Source of the DNA: Marchantia polymorpha subsp. ruderalis
Lineage: Eukaryota > Streptophyta > Marchantiopsida > Marchantiales > Marchantiaceae
DNA: 64,000 nucleotides
Assembly: GCA_037833965.1 (NCBI GenBank)
Contig: AP031353.1
Coordinates: 3,784,501 to 3,848,500, forward strand
Direction of reading: 5' to 3'
A model generated the notes under the pieces. That model was given only the letters and a program-made list of their open reading frames with translations, was not told the origin of the DNA and made no database searches. Within the stretch, counting starts at the first letter, position 1; every line of letters starts with the position of its first letter. Positions 1-11,506 of this stretch are shown one piece after another. The translations under genes and the position numbers were made by a program.

Positions 1-1331
1 GCTTCCGACTCTGAGTTGGTTTCCTCCTGTGAGCGCGTGATTCCGCCGAAGGCGCATCGCCGAGGGCGTACGGGAATCCTTTCCGGCTGTGAACCCTAGC
101 GCGAACGGCGCATGTCCGGCTACGAGTTTTCCGACGCTCATAACTTCTCCATTCCTGATCCATCTCCGGCGCTCTTGGACTCGTTAGAACGAGCGTCCCG
201 AGCTCTTTCTAATGCAACTTCAACCAACTGGATCTACCGTGTATCCCGATTGTTATGAAGGTTTTCCCTTTCCGCGCTAGCGGCGCTTCGCCGAAGGCGC
301 ACTCATGGTCGGATGCCTTTAGAGGTCCGGGCCCTTCTCCTGACGTCTTTAGCAAAACCTCCTCCTGAGGTGTCTGCGCCGGAAGCGTAGCTTCCTTATA
401 CGCTAGAGGCGCGTGAGTAGAGACACCTCAAAAAGGAGCTTTTGCCGAAGGCGCCGAAGACGTTGGCGTTGGTACATCCGACTACGTGATTCTTTGTGCC
501 CTCGTGACGATCTCATCAATCCACTCTATTTAGCGTACCCTTCTCTAGCTACAAACACTGCTTTGGTACTAGTTTTCTAAAATTGTTTAAATTCTGCAAA
601 AAAACAAAAAGTGTGTTACCACAAGGACTTAACTGAGACACAATCCAGTAACACACACACACACAACCTGAATTGCAAACCAAGGCTTACACGAAGTAAT
701 ATAACTTCACTTTGGCATTCAGGGGAAACTTCCCGTAGGAGTACAATCAGGATATGTCACTCGAAGGAATAAGGGGAAACTGTTCAAGTCTCTAACTCGC
801 AACCGGCTCTTAGCATCAGAAATCACCCGCAGGTGCAGATCCGCACTACTCAAGTCTCTAACTGGGTACTAGCTCTGAACATTCAGCCGAAGGCCTTCAA
901 CTACAACATACGGTAACTTCGCTATGCTGCAGCTTCTCTACGTGGTGCCAGGACCAAAATGCACAAACACGCCAAGAAAGTGAGTTCCTGATCTGCACTT
1001 CCGAAACTGGAAGAGTCCCAGGGCAAAACGCCTTGAACTACTTTATACTCTCTAAGGTCCTAACTAACACTACGCTACCCGCTAGGGTGCGAGCCGCAAC
1101 AGATCCTACACCTGAGGAGTCGGCGGCTACCTTCCCCTCTAACTTACAACCTAAATCTAACCCTAACCCTAAATCTGAATCCTAAGCCTACGTCTTTACA
1201 TCCTAGATCTGAGGCTGAATATTTGCAGGCATGCGTGGCCGACTGAGATCAACGGCCCCACCAAATTTCAGATCCATCCTACCGTCCATCGCAGAGATAT
1301 GGACTCCGCAAGATCTCTGAACAGCATCCGG

Positions 1332-1430
1332 TTTGCCGACCTCGAGTTCGCCGACTCCGAGTTTGCCGACTTGAAGTTTGCCGACCTCGAGTTCGCCGAC
1401 CTCAAGTTCGCCGACTCCGAGTTCTCCGAA
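1332..1430. repeat. 15-bp minisatellite, short block
   Basis: About 6.5 tandem copies of a 15-bp unit of the form gccgacctcgagttc, with variants ctccgagtt and cttgaagtt. Because 15 is a multiple of three, each reading frame encodes its own pentapeptide repeat. The same unit recurs in the longer block at 1691-1932. Confidence 0.85.
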
Positions 1431-1690
1431 GGCGTTGACCGCCGAAGACGCACTTCCGCACCTTTGCCTATTTGTAATAGTAACTCCCGACACCCATAAC
1501 TCACAGATCCTTGATCCGTTTCAAGAGTTCTTGGGCTCGTTGGAACGAGCGCGTCGAGTTCTTTCTAACGAGACCCTAACTGAGTCAAACCATTACGAGT
1601 TGAAAGAGTTATGCTGGTTTTATCCTTCGCCGAAGGCACACTGTCGAAGGCTTTTTATCTGTTATCGCCGAAGGCGCCCGCACGATGTTT

Positions 1691-1932
1691 CGCCGACTCC
1701 GAGTTCTCTGACCTCAAGTTTGCCGACTCCGAGTTTGCTGACTTGAAGTTTGCCGACCTTGAGTTCGCCGACCTCAAGTTTGCCGACTCCGAGTTTGCTG
1801 ACTTGAAGTTCTTTGACCTCGAGTTTGCCGACCTCAAGTTTGCCGACTCCGAGTTTGCTGACTTGAAGTTGGCCGACCTCGAGTTCGCCGACCCCGAGTT
1901 CTCCGACTCCGAGTTTGCCGACTTGAAGTTGA
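1691..1932. repeat. 15-bp minisatellite, long block
   Basis: About 16 copies of the same 15-bp unit (gccgacctcgagttt and variants such as gccgacttgaagttt). Several frames stay open across it on both strands. In one plus frame (inside an open frame at 1611-2018) the repeat reads FADLE, FADSE, FADLK. Position in a satellite block and the lack of any unique domain argue for non-coding DNA. Confidence 0.85.
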
Positions 1933-4069
1933 CCCGAAGACGTCCGTCGCGGAAGGCGAACATCCAGGGCCGAAGGTGGATATTCTGCCGACGACGAACT
2001 CCTTCCGCCTATCCGTAGGCGTTCTCCTTTGCATCTTCCGACAGTCACAACTCCCTGCGTCCTCATCCTTTCCAGGCGTTCTTGGGCTCGTTAGAACGAG
2101 CGCGTTGAGCTCTTTCCAACAAGACCCTAAGTAACTCAAGGCGTTAAGAATTGAGGAAGTTATGAGTGATCTACCGCCGAAGTTGCTCGAAGCGAGTCCT
2201 GCAGCGTGAACCGCCCGTTCCATTCCAAGCGTTCCACTTTGGCCTAAGCCCAAAACCCCTTGACTGTCCTCGATGCTCTTTTTACTCTGGCTTTGCGTAC
2301 CGATTACTATTTACAGCTGCTACCACGGTACTTACTAATCAAAAATGTTTTAGTTCCGGCGAAAAACAAAAAGTGGGTTACCACATTATGCTTCTGTACA
2401 TCACTTGATTTGCAACAAGATATAACGCACTTTGACTATAATAATGAACATTGACAATCTACTCTTGAAATATCATTTTTGTGATGAATCTATTTAACCA
2501 TTGAAGCCATTGTGAGCACAAAACTGTGTTTGCATGTCTTTTTACCCTTATGAGAGTTAAAATTTTGGATTTAAGCTCTTGCAAAATTATGCTTGGGGTT
2601 TTCTGAAAGTTTCTGCAAAATTAAGAGTTGGTGTGATCGTTAGGGGCAAGAGGTGCGGAAATAGGCCTTCGGGGCAAGGTCTTCGGCGAAGTGCCTTCGG
2701 TGAACTCCCTTCGGAAAAAGGCCTTCGGCGAAGAAGTGAAACTCTCATAACGTTTTCAATGTGTGACTCCTTGACTCAGTTAGGGTCTTGTTGGAAAGAG
2801 TTCGCGACGCTCGTTCCAACAAGACCAAGAACTCTTGAAACGGATAACGCACCACCGAGTTAGGAGCGGCGGAAGTTTCTGATATTGAGGGCCTTCGGCG
2901 GGTTGCGCGTAGGCGGCCTACGCATAGGCAAACGCCTTCGCCGAAAGGGTAAAACCGCGATAACGTTTTCAATTTTTGACGGTTTACGTTGGTTAGTGTC
3001 TCGTTGGAAAGGGCTCGACACGCTCGTTCTAACAAGCCCAAAAACGCCTGGAACGGATAAGAATTTAGCGAGTTATGACTATCGGAAGATACGTAGACGT
3101 TCGCCTTCGGCAGAAGAGGTTTGACTCCGGCGGGAAATCCGCCTTCGGCCCTAGATGTTCGCCTTCGGGGGAAAAGCCTTCGGCGGTTGCAGGCCTTCGG
3201 CGAAGCAGTAAAACCGGCATATCTTTTTCAATTCTTAGCAGGTTGACTTGATTCAGGTCTCATTGGAAAGAACTCGACGCGCTGGTTCCAACGAGACCAA
3301 GATCTCTTGAAACTGATCAGTTATCACTGAGTTATGAGCGTCGAAAGCGGCTGTCATGGTTAGGCAAGAGGACTTCGGCGTTAAGATATAGAGGGGCCTT
3401 CGGCCCAAGGCGGCCTGCGCATAGGCGGCCTGCGTGTAGTACGCCTATGCATAGGCAAACGCCTTCGGCGGAAGAGTAAAACCGTCATAACTTTCTCAAT
3501 TTTTATCGGTTTGACTTAGTTAGGGGCTCGTTGGAAAGAGCACAACACGCTTGTTTAAACGAGCTCAAGAACGTTTCAAACGAAGCAGGGATCAGTGAGT
3601 TATGGGCGTCGGGGTGACTGTTATAGATAGGCAAAGGTGCGGAAGAGTGTCTTCGGCGGGGGGATGACTTCGGCGGTGCGCGGAAGAAGATTTCGGACGG
3701 CGGATGTTGACGTGGTCATAAAGAAGACTGTACAGGTGTGGCAGTGGCGGCGGCGTGAAATCAGGCGTGAAAATATGACGGCGGGGCATGAAGTCTCACA
3801 TGGGAATCAGGCCGTTGCCCATCATCGCGGGAACGGCATTCACGCGGGCTGTGGGTGACTCGGCCCTTGGACGTTTGAGAGGATTATTCGGCCTGCGAGC
3901 TGGGATTGTATGGTGTGCCATTGTGTGAAGACGCTGGTGGGATCGGTAGGAGGAATAGAGTGTGGACATGAGTGATTTTCGCGGGGAAGTGGTGAGGATT
4001 AGGAGGGGAGTGTGGAGAGTTCAAAGTAGGAGGAAGCAACCTCTCGTGGGTGGAGAGTCGTATCTGAGA

Positions 4070-4440
4070 GTGAAATTAGAGTGGGATCCGAGATTAAAGT
4101 GTAACCCGTGAGTGGGATCCGAGATTGAGGTGTAATCTGTGAGTGGGATCCGAGATTGACGTGTAATCTGTGAGTGGGATCCGAGATTGACGTGTAATCT
4201 GTGAGTGGGATCCGAGATTGAGGTGTAATCTGTGAATGATATCCGAGATTGAAGTGTAATCTGTGGGTGGGATCCAAAATTGAAGTGTAATCTGTGAGTG
4301 GGATCTTAGATTGAAGTGTAATTTGTGAGTGGGATACGAGATTGACGTGTAATCTGTGAGTGGGATCCGAGATTGAAGTGTAATTTTTTGAGTGGGATCC
4401 GAGATTGAAGTGTAATCTGTGAGTGGGATCTGAATTTGAA
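4070..4440. repeat. 31-bp minisatellite
   Basis: About twelve direct copies of a 31-bp unit with core gtgagtgggatccgagattg and a gtgtaatct tail. Cores begin near 4081, 4112, 4143, 4174, 4205 and so on, giving a 31-bp period, with a one-base insertion near 4385. Most copies carry a ggatcc hexamer. Because 31 is not a multiple of three, long minus-strand open frames (e.g. 3999-4562 and 4094-4651) pass through the unit in all three phases; these are not taken as genes. Confidence 0.92.
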
Positions 4441-5957
4441 ACTGAAAAAGGAGAGTTGAATATGAGAGAGGAATCTGGTGGGGCCTTAAGGTGGAAGCTG
4501 AGAAATCGACATTGAAATCTGAGTAGGAATTGGAAGTGGAACTCGGAGCTAGGATAGACCACAGCGGCTGTGGTATTGAGAAAGTCACCCAGAGTTGGGT
4601 TATATCTTTATGTGACAAAGAGCTTGTCTGCTGCTCTTGTGGAGATAGCACACAGCAAGTTATTATTTTCGGTTCTAGATAATTTGTCTGTGAAAGAGCA
4701 AGTGTTTATGATCTCATTGTCTTGAATACACTTTGACCACATGGTTGAGATCAGAGAAGTAAGATTATGGGAGCTCGAACCCCCACCTGGACTACAAACG
4801 CTGAAGGGTGGGGAGTTTAGGCTCATAGCCATTAATCAATTATTTAATCTATCTAGTCTAATACATATTCAACTTTCATTGTAGATGAAATTATGTATTT
4901 TTGCAAAGTAAATCTCAAATGCATCCACCAACATATTTAAACACATAATAAATTATAGATTTACACTTGTTCAGAATATGTCTATAATGAACATCAATGT
5001 AACATAACAAGAAATTTGCGTTGTTTAATAAATCATCTAACAATAAATCTTAAAAATTTTCAAGTAATTGAGAAATCATCGTGTCCCAATGCATATTTTG
5101 TAAATTTCACAAATATCTCCTCATCTTGCCAATTGCTAGAGCAATATCATAACTTTTGCACATCATGAGATATATGACGGTGTACACAGCTTTGTTATGA
5201 AAAATTGATAACATATTCTTTTCTCTATAGTATATAATGAACCTTGATGTGCAAAAATTTGAACTATATTGCCAAAATAGCATATAATACTTTAGAATTA
5301 TAGATGTGAAATTTGTAAAATATACATTGAACATACTTGACTTCATACAACCATGATCTATTTTTCATTAAATCATAAGATTATTCATCTCTAATATACT
5401 CCTGTACTTACTCAAATTCTTTGTTTTAGATGTGATCTCAATTGGTTATTACATTTTTTAACATATCATCCACATAGAATATAAGATAATAAGATTGAAG
5501 ATTTCATTATTCATTTTCTTAATGTATACATAAGTATCCAATTTATACAAATATACACACTTGTGAAAAATCTTGTATTTTTAAGAACTTATCAAATTTT
5601 GCATTCCATTCTATAGATTTTTATTATAAAAAATTCATAATGATTTCAGCAATCTATAAATTAACTTTTTAAAAATTTTTCTAAAACCAATAGATAGTTT
5701 CATGTATATTAATTATTCTAAAAATATATAGAATTATATAGTTACCATATCCGTTTGATTCACAACCAAACTAAATATGATTATAAATGCACACACCAAA
5801 CGATTTGTAATATATTTTGTCATAGTACACAACTTTCTTTATTAAAAAATTATTCAATTATTTCAATAAAAATTCAAAAAATATATCAGAATATATGTTC
5901 ATCTCCTTAGTCTCTACAGTCTTACACTGTATTTGCAATGAATTTTTTTTCCTACTA
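4441..5957. other. AT-rich intergenic DNA
   Basis: No gene recognised. From about 4,840 the sequence is strongly AT-rich, with short homopolymer runs and no open frame of recognisable family. It ends at the left terminal repeat of the transposon at 5,960. Confidence 0.6.
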
Positions 5958-5959
5958 TA

Positions 5960-5984
5960 CAGTATATACCCTCTTAAGTCCGCA
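5960..5984 (+). repeat. Left terminal inverted repeat
   Basis: Starts with cagtatatac and contains cttaagtc. It pairs with the right end at 8264-8288 with four mismatches and is preceded by the TA target duplicate at 5958-5959. Confidence 0.88.
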
Positions 5985-6609
5985 CTATGATCAACAAAGA
6001 TTGGTCCGGACTTATCTCGGATGACAACTTAGAATTCGATGTCGTGAAGGAGATTTAGGATGACGCTTCTTTCCTTCACTCTTCCGGTGACGCTTGTTAA
6101 AGCACTTGTGAATGTAGCTACAACAATTGTGAGTATAGTAGAGATCTTAGTACGCGAGACTGCGAATCAGTTTTATTTTTATTGCTATGATCTATATACT
6201 TTTTCTACCTACGAATCAGTGTGATGATGTGCACATGGCCTATTTCAATGATGCCTATATGAAGGATCAAAATTAGTGTTTCTTTGCTTTTGTCAGATAC
6301 GCACAAGTAATCAGACTGAATTTCTTGCGCAGCTTTGCATGACCACTTTGGATGTTAATTTAAGGCAGTCAAGTTTTTTTTTGTCATCCACCGGAAGGAG
6401 TAACTTGAGACGTTCAGGGAGGTGGCCTGAAGTAGGTTATGATTTTGTAGAAATTTTTGGAGAGTTATATTTTTGGAGATTCAAATTTTGAGTACATTTT
6501 TGGAAATTTTGTAGATAGTCTCATACAATGATTGCACAGCAAACTTCCAATGTAAGGGTAAAGGCAAGTGTCTGCATGATCTTCATTGTATGGAAATTGT
6601 TAATTTATT

Positions 6610-8150
6610 AGAGTCTTCAAAATGTCTGTCCATGCGTAGGGTTGCTTACCAGTTTCGTGTTGATGAAAAAATGTATTCAAAAGATAAAATCTAGCAAAGA
6701 TGAAATACGTGAACAAGCACAAAGGGTTGATCAAGCCACTCATGAATCAACATTTGGTGCTTCTCATTTGATATTTCCTGACGTGAGAAGAAGTTTCTTG
6801 AATGTATTGATGCAGAACGTCGAGCTTTGCTTGTTTTGCTTCCCAGTATTATATGTAAAAAAAAACCAATTCGAGCTTGCAATGAAGATTGCTGGTGATT
6901 AATTCAAGGCATTTTGGAACTTGTTTGCAAGAATTTGACATCGACAAGGTTTAAACAATGTTAATTTGTTTGAAGAAGATGGTGAGGTCAACAATCTAGA
7001 GAATTTAAAAGCTTTGAACGACTTGTCTTTCTTGATTGCTCAATATGATCCCAAATGCGTTTACAACATGGATGAAATGGAGTTGTAATTCCGAGTCGTT
7101 CCACCATATATTGTGCTAATGCTTGTTAAAGACATGATCACTGTCCCGAGCAAAAAATGAGTAAAAAACATGATAACATTGATGGTGTGTTACAACGGTA
7201 GTGAAACAAAACGAGTCCCGATCACAATGATTGAAACGGCAAAGCAGCTCGCTTGCATTGCCAAAAACACTTTGTGCATTTCACATTTTCACAAGAAAAT
7301 TGGTTGGATCGATGTCCAAACATTCAATAAGTGATTTCATGAAATCTTTGAGTCTTATGTTTGCCGACGGTAGTACACAATGTGTTGTTGCTTCTTGATA
7401 ATGCTCCTGGTCATACTACTATTTTTGAGCGCAATGACATTCGTGTTGACTTCTTTCCGTCCAATGTCACCTCTAAAATTTTTTTGATGAATATGGCTAT
7501 CATCGCAGGCATAAAAAAGCGATACAAGTATCTTATACTAAAGGAAATCGTCGCATGTTATGAAAATCTAGAATAAATTAAAGACTACCTTGCGTTAGCA
7601 GCTTTGAAATTCAAACAGGACGACGTTGGGGTTATTTACAGAAAGCATATACATTTGCTTGATGTTGCAAATCTTGCTTGGAACAACATTTTTTTTTATA
7701 GTCTGAAAAATTGCTTTACAAAAGTAGATATTATTCCTGTATTTAGCAACGTCAATAATACTAATTGTGATGATGTCACTATTAATGAAATTGTTGAATT
7801 ATTTAGCAACAGTAAACCTTTTGATGGGTCTAGTGAAACTGATGTTAGGAGTAAGATTGAGAAATGTTTAAATGATGATAACAAGGATTTGCAAATGTAT
7901 CACAAAAAATTATTTGGAGAAGTTAAAATGAAACGAATATTGTTATTTTGGACCCGATTTTCGAGTCCGAGGAGAATGAATCTGAAACTCTTGATATAGA
8001 TCAGATTGATGTGATTTCTCCGACAATGATAAGTGTCTTCAAGCTTGAGGTTGAAATGGATGAGCTAAGATGTTCCTTGTGTCTGACATTGCAGCAGATT
8101 AATCAAGCTAATGGGTTTCTCTTTACCCTTCTTCGTGTTTTATAGCACTA
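6610..8150 (+). pseudogene. Tigger/jerky-like DDE transposase remnant
   Basis: Broken transposase gene inside the element. Read across frames it shows, in order: a CENP-B/pogo-like helix-turn-helix remnant (6610-6720, residues like RVAYQFRV followed by IKSSKDEI); a first catalytic block reading NMDEME with a downstream VVPPY (about 7065-7110); the KNMITLMVCYNGS strand (about 7160-7203); and the second catalytic block LLLDNAPGH (7391-7417, in an open frame 7361-7576). The third block reads SNVTSK then LMNMAII where the family has a P-M-D motif, so the third catalytic Asp appears to be Asn. Stops and frameshifts separate every block. A C-terminal open stretch (7604-7999) follows. The family assignment to DDE_1 is firm from DNAPGH and its spacing; activity is excluded. 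Confidence 0.82.
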
Positions 8151-8263
8151 TAGATTCCCCATTGCCCGCGAATGAGCTGAAAACAGTATCCAATTGACCA
8201 TGCTTGAGTTCAACTAATAATAAACCTCAAAATTTTGATAAAAAAATGCAGACTTAGGTGAGA

Positions 8264-8288
8264 TGCAGACTTAAGCGAGTGTATACTG
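8264..8288 (-). repeat. Right terminal inverted repeat
   Basis: Read on the minus strand it starts cagtatacac and contains cttaagtc, matching the left end. The TA target duplicate follows at 8289-8290. A second gcagactta motif just inside (near 8249) is an imperfect extra copy of the inner part. Confidence 0.88.
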
Positions 8289-11200
8289 TACCTATCTACA
8301 TTACATTTTTAATTTTACGGATCATTGCATTTTCCATTCTCACATCTCTTGATTGAGTTTTAATTATCCTATGGTTCGAAACTAAGTACTCATAAATTCT
8401 ACTTCTATGATATACCACTTCCATTGATGGTATAGTTCAACAGAAGAATTGATCCCACGACATAGACTTGCTCCGAAGATTTCTACACAAATTTTGAACC
8501 ATGTGCATCTGATATGCCTCCAATGAGAAGGAATACGCTGAACATAATACATCAACCGAAAGGTTGGCAACCCTTCAGATATGATAAATGATAATTATGT
8601 ACCATATGTGGATATATACCACAAAACCGGGTTCTACACTTAAGGTAAAGGGTCTCCCTTTGACATATTCTGTTGTGGGAATCTCGATGGATCACATATA
8701 TGGGTGCACAATTCGAGAACACTTTCATGATTCCCAGAAACGATGTCTTCTTCATCCAACCCTGTGAAGTACATCAATCGCTGTAAGAGTACTGCCTGCT
8801 CATGATTCTCTCGAGGGGCATGGACATGTACATGGTGACTGAGGTTGTGAATTCGTGACACAAATTAACATGCGGAGAAAAAAATATCTCTTTCACCCAT
8901 CGGAGTTTCTCGGTAAGGAGATGACTCTTGTCGGAGGATGATCCATCGAGATTCCCACAACGGGTGCACCCATGTATCTTTTGATTTGATCACTCTGGTG
9001 ATTGATTTCCTTGGGCAACGTCTGTATGTTCTTTGTGCATTATGGTTCGTTGTAGGATTACAGTGTGATAATTGGCCTTGACATCTTTATCTAAGTACAG
9101 TTTCATTTACATATGTTATCTTATGATTCAGAAAATATTCTTAAGCAATTTTGGAGGAATGACGTGTTGACTAGAAGACATGATGAGTACATACGAGCTT
9201 GTGTAGGAGGTTAAAGCTCTGAACAAAACTGAGCATTCTGGAAAAATGATATTGATTACTGATTGGAGTTCCCTCACTGACTTTGCAATCAGCAAACATT
9301 TTATTCATTGATGAGGATTGATAAAGAATGCTCATCTAGAGCATGTACAAGTATGAATATCTCCATTGAAGGGTTCCATTGTTTCTCCATGGCTCGCTGT
9401 TTGGCAATAAACTTTTGGACTACGAGCTGCAATTTGAATAGACCTCAAGCAAATATAGATTACCTGCAGGCCCTTCTAAACAGCCATGATGCAGGTGAGC
9501 AGATCCCACTGACGAGAAACAGCATTGGAGGTATACTGATGTGACCAAAATGCTTTGTTGTACTAGTTGTATAACCAAAGCATTCACAATTCAGATCCAC
9601 ATGTCAGACATATATGTCGTGTACGTTGAGGATAGAAATTCAGTGCACCTTTAGCTACAAAGCAGGTCGAAAACGACACGTCAGATAGTCATCTCTTCGC
9701 TCTCCATTATGTTCACCATAATTCTTGATTTCGGGCATTTCATCTGCAGCTGAATCGATGTTAGGTCTGTTGAAAATCTCATCCTTGAGGCTGTGGACGC
9801 CCTTAAACCTTGACGTCCCTATGCTTTGGAAAGATGAAATTCTTTATATAGAGAATATATCGCGAGAGTGATGTGACATGGGATCGCGCTTTCACAGGAA
9901 CTTGTTCGTGCGACCTAAACTCCCATTCACAGGTTTCAGTTTGAAGAATGTCGTAAACATCGAAACCGGCGATCAGATGTCGAAGTCAACCAATCTTGCG
10001 AATGCAAAGGTCCAGCATTCTGGCATGACTTGGAGAAAAAGCAGAGTCTTCAGTGAATCTGCAGGGTGCAGAGTTTTCCACAGAAGACTCTGCGGCCTGC
10101 ACTAAATTAGTACTAAATTATCGTAAATCCTATCGACAACTTTCCGATCTATATCTATGCCTACATTTCTGGTGCATGCTCCGGCAAATTCGCAGACGTT
10201 TCAAGCTGATTGGTACATCCTTAGAAAGCTCTTCCTTGCTGTAAACGTGTACCTCGAGAGCCGTCCCGTAGAAGCATCCGTAATTACAGTGGCCTGGCAC
10301 GGTAGCTCGATAGTCAGTCTCATGACGGTTGCAAAGTGTATGCTTGTGGCTTTAGCTGCACGTGTGCATGTCAGGTACGTTACCACCATCCTGAAAAGAA
10401 TCAATGAGGCACCTTGGTGGAGCTCTTTAATTACAACGACGGAACGAATGGGCCGGACTAGCGAACTCTGGTACGTTTCTGCGCACTTAGTCAATGCGAG
10501 TTGATCTTGAAGATCTTCTGGTTCTGTAATCTAGACCGTGGAAAGATGGCAGTTTGTCGAACGAATAATTTGTTTGCAGCTTTTTCATAAAATTGTGCAG
10601 AAATATAGAGGATGTGAGGACGGAGTCCCCTACAGGTTATAAGTCAGTTCACCAAGTCCAGGATTTGTTTGCTCCAAAAACCGTCTAAGACATAAGATTG
10701 CCTTTGAGCTGGTGGGTTTCAGCAATTCAATCTAATAAGTCCCTTCATCAATTTAAGCTCAAAACCTAGATTTGATGGGGAGACAATATATGATCCACGG
10801 TGAGCGATGTAAATGTAATAGTCATCAGACTACAGATGATGTATACTGCAATAATAATACTGCTATGCAATTCTAGTTCTTCGTTGATATATTCATATAA
10901 TGCATTTGAGCATTGTGTCTACCCCCAAGCGATAAGCCGCGGCATATTCAGCTGTGGTGGTGTTTTAGTTACCATCGTTATAAGCAATTTGTATACAACT
11001 CAGAATATAGTTGAACGTTCAGGAGAAAGCATTGTAACCAGACCCAAGTTATCAATCTTGTTGATTGCGAAGGCAGGTGATGCTCTGACATTTATAAAAG
11101 TCTGTAAAAAAAAGCATTTTACAGATGGGTGAGACTAATCCACTGTACAATAATCAAAACGCTCATTTTTGTTTCAAATGTTTCAGCTTGATTAGTTGCT

Positions 11201-11506
11201 CAAGCTTATCCTAGGATTAGCTTGAACAGTGTCTCATGGGTAAGAGTATCTGCTGAGAAGCTCTCCTAATTCCTGTCCACTATAACCTAGGAGATGTTTT
11301 TGTGAAATGCTTACAGTGGAACGAGTCCTCTATACACGTGAAAGCCTGCACGATCAGAGCACGAATGAGACTTTCGCTAACCGAAATACTTTGCCACCAT
11401 GTTGTCGATTGCCTTCGACAGAGTAAGAAAATGATGAAGTTGGTGGGCCTGGAAGCTGGTGACAGAGTGATATCTTCTGATGAAAAAAATATTCCAGAGT
11501 CTCAGA
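8289..11506. other. Intergenic DNA, no gene recognised
   Basis: Short open frames occur on both strands (for example 9308-9544, 9878-10105 and overlapping frames on opposite strands at 10157-10504), but none has a recognisable domain and none shows a splice structure I can support. It contains a 22-bp perfect inverted repeat at 8673-8694 and 8939-8960. The right part (from about 11,200) is downstream of the UGT gene and probably includes its 3' untranslated region. Confidence 0.5.
8673..8960. repeat. Inverted repeat pair, 22-bp arms
   Basis: Arms at 8673-8694 and 8939-8960 are exact reverse complements (left arm starts ttgtgggaatctcg), separated by about 244 bp. The flanks do not clearly extend the match. 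The origin is unknown; possibly a relic of a small foldback element. Confidence 0.7.

Larger units (their letters stand above)
1..3900. repeat. GC-rich satellite block with inverted halves
   Basis: Degenerate higher-order repeat dominated by ccgaagg/cttcgg motifs. A recurring ~130-bp unit contains a near-palindromic core (ctcgttggaacgag and variants), a run like aagagttcttgg, and a conserved gagttatg. Units in one orientation lie near 118-245, 1485-1640 and 2040-2165. Units in the reverse orientation lie near 2735-2870, 2945-3085, 3210-3345 and 3478-3615, so the array flips between about 2,170 and 2,640. A second shared segment (around 520-640 and 2270-2390, ending in a tract like aaacaaaaagtg-gttacca) recurs at the flanks of the left units. 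A (CA)n run sits at 650-666, and a very short telomere-like ccctaaccctaaa tract near 1155. Open frames here are products of the repeat. I see no gene in the block. Confidence 0.8.
5960..8288 (+). mobile_element. pogo/Tigger-type DNA transposon, inactive
   Basis: A complete but dead DNA transposon, 2,329 bp. The left end begins cagtatatac and the right end finishes gtatactg; the terminal 25 bp match in inverted orientation at 21 of 25 positions (5960-5984 against 8264-8288). Both ends are flanked by TA, the target-site duplication expected of the Tc1/mariner superfamily. CAGT-type ends and an internal DDE_1-type transposase (as in Tigger, jerky and pogo elements) support assignment to the pogo/Tigger group. 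The transposase frame is broken many times, so the element could move only if supplied with transposase in trans. Insertion predates substantial decay, since the two ends now differ by four bases. Confidence 0.88.

Noticed and set aside
1145-1185. Telomeric repeat array
   Set aside because: Only two or three imperfect ccctaaa-like units; too short for a telomere.
1203-2253. Several overlapping open frames on both strands in the 15-bp repeat
   Set aside because: Open in many frames at once because of the repeat; no unique domain.
3999-4651. Two minus-strand open frames of about 185 codons
   Set aside because: They cover the 31-bp minisatellite, overlap each other in different frames and simply translate the repeat.
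10157-10504. Open frames of about 100-115 codons on both strands
   Set aside because: Overlapping opposite-strand frames with no family resemblance or splice evidence.
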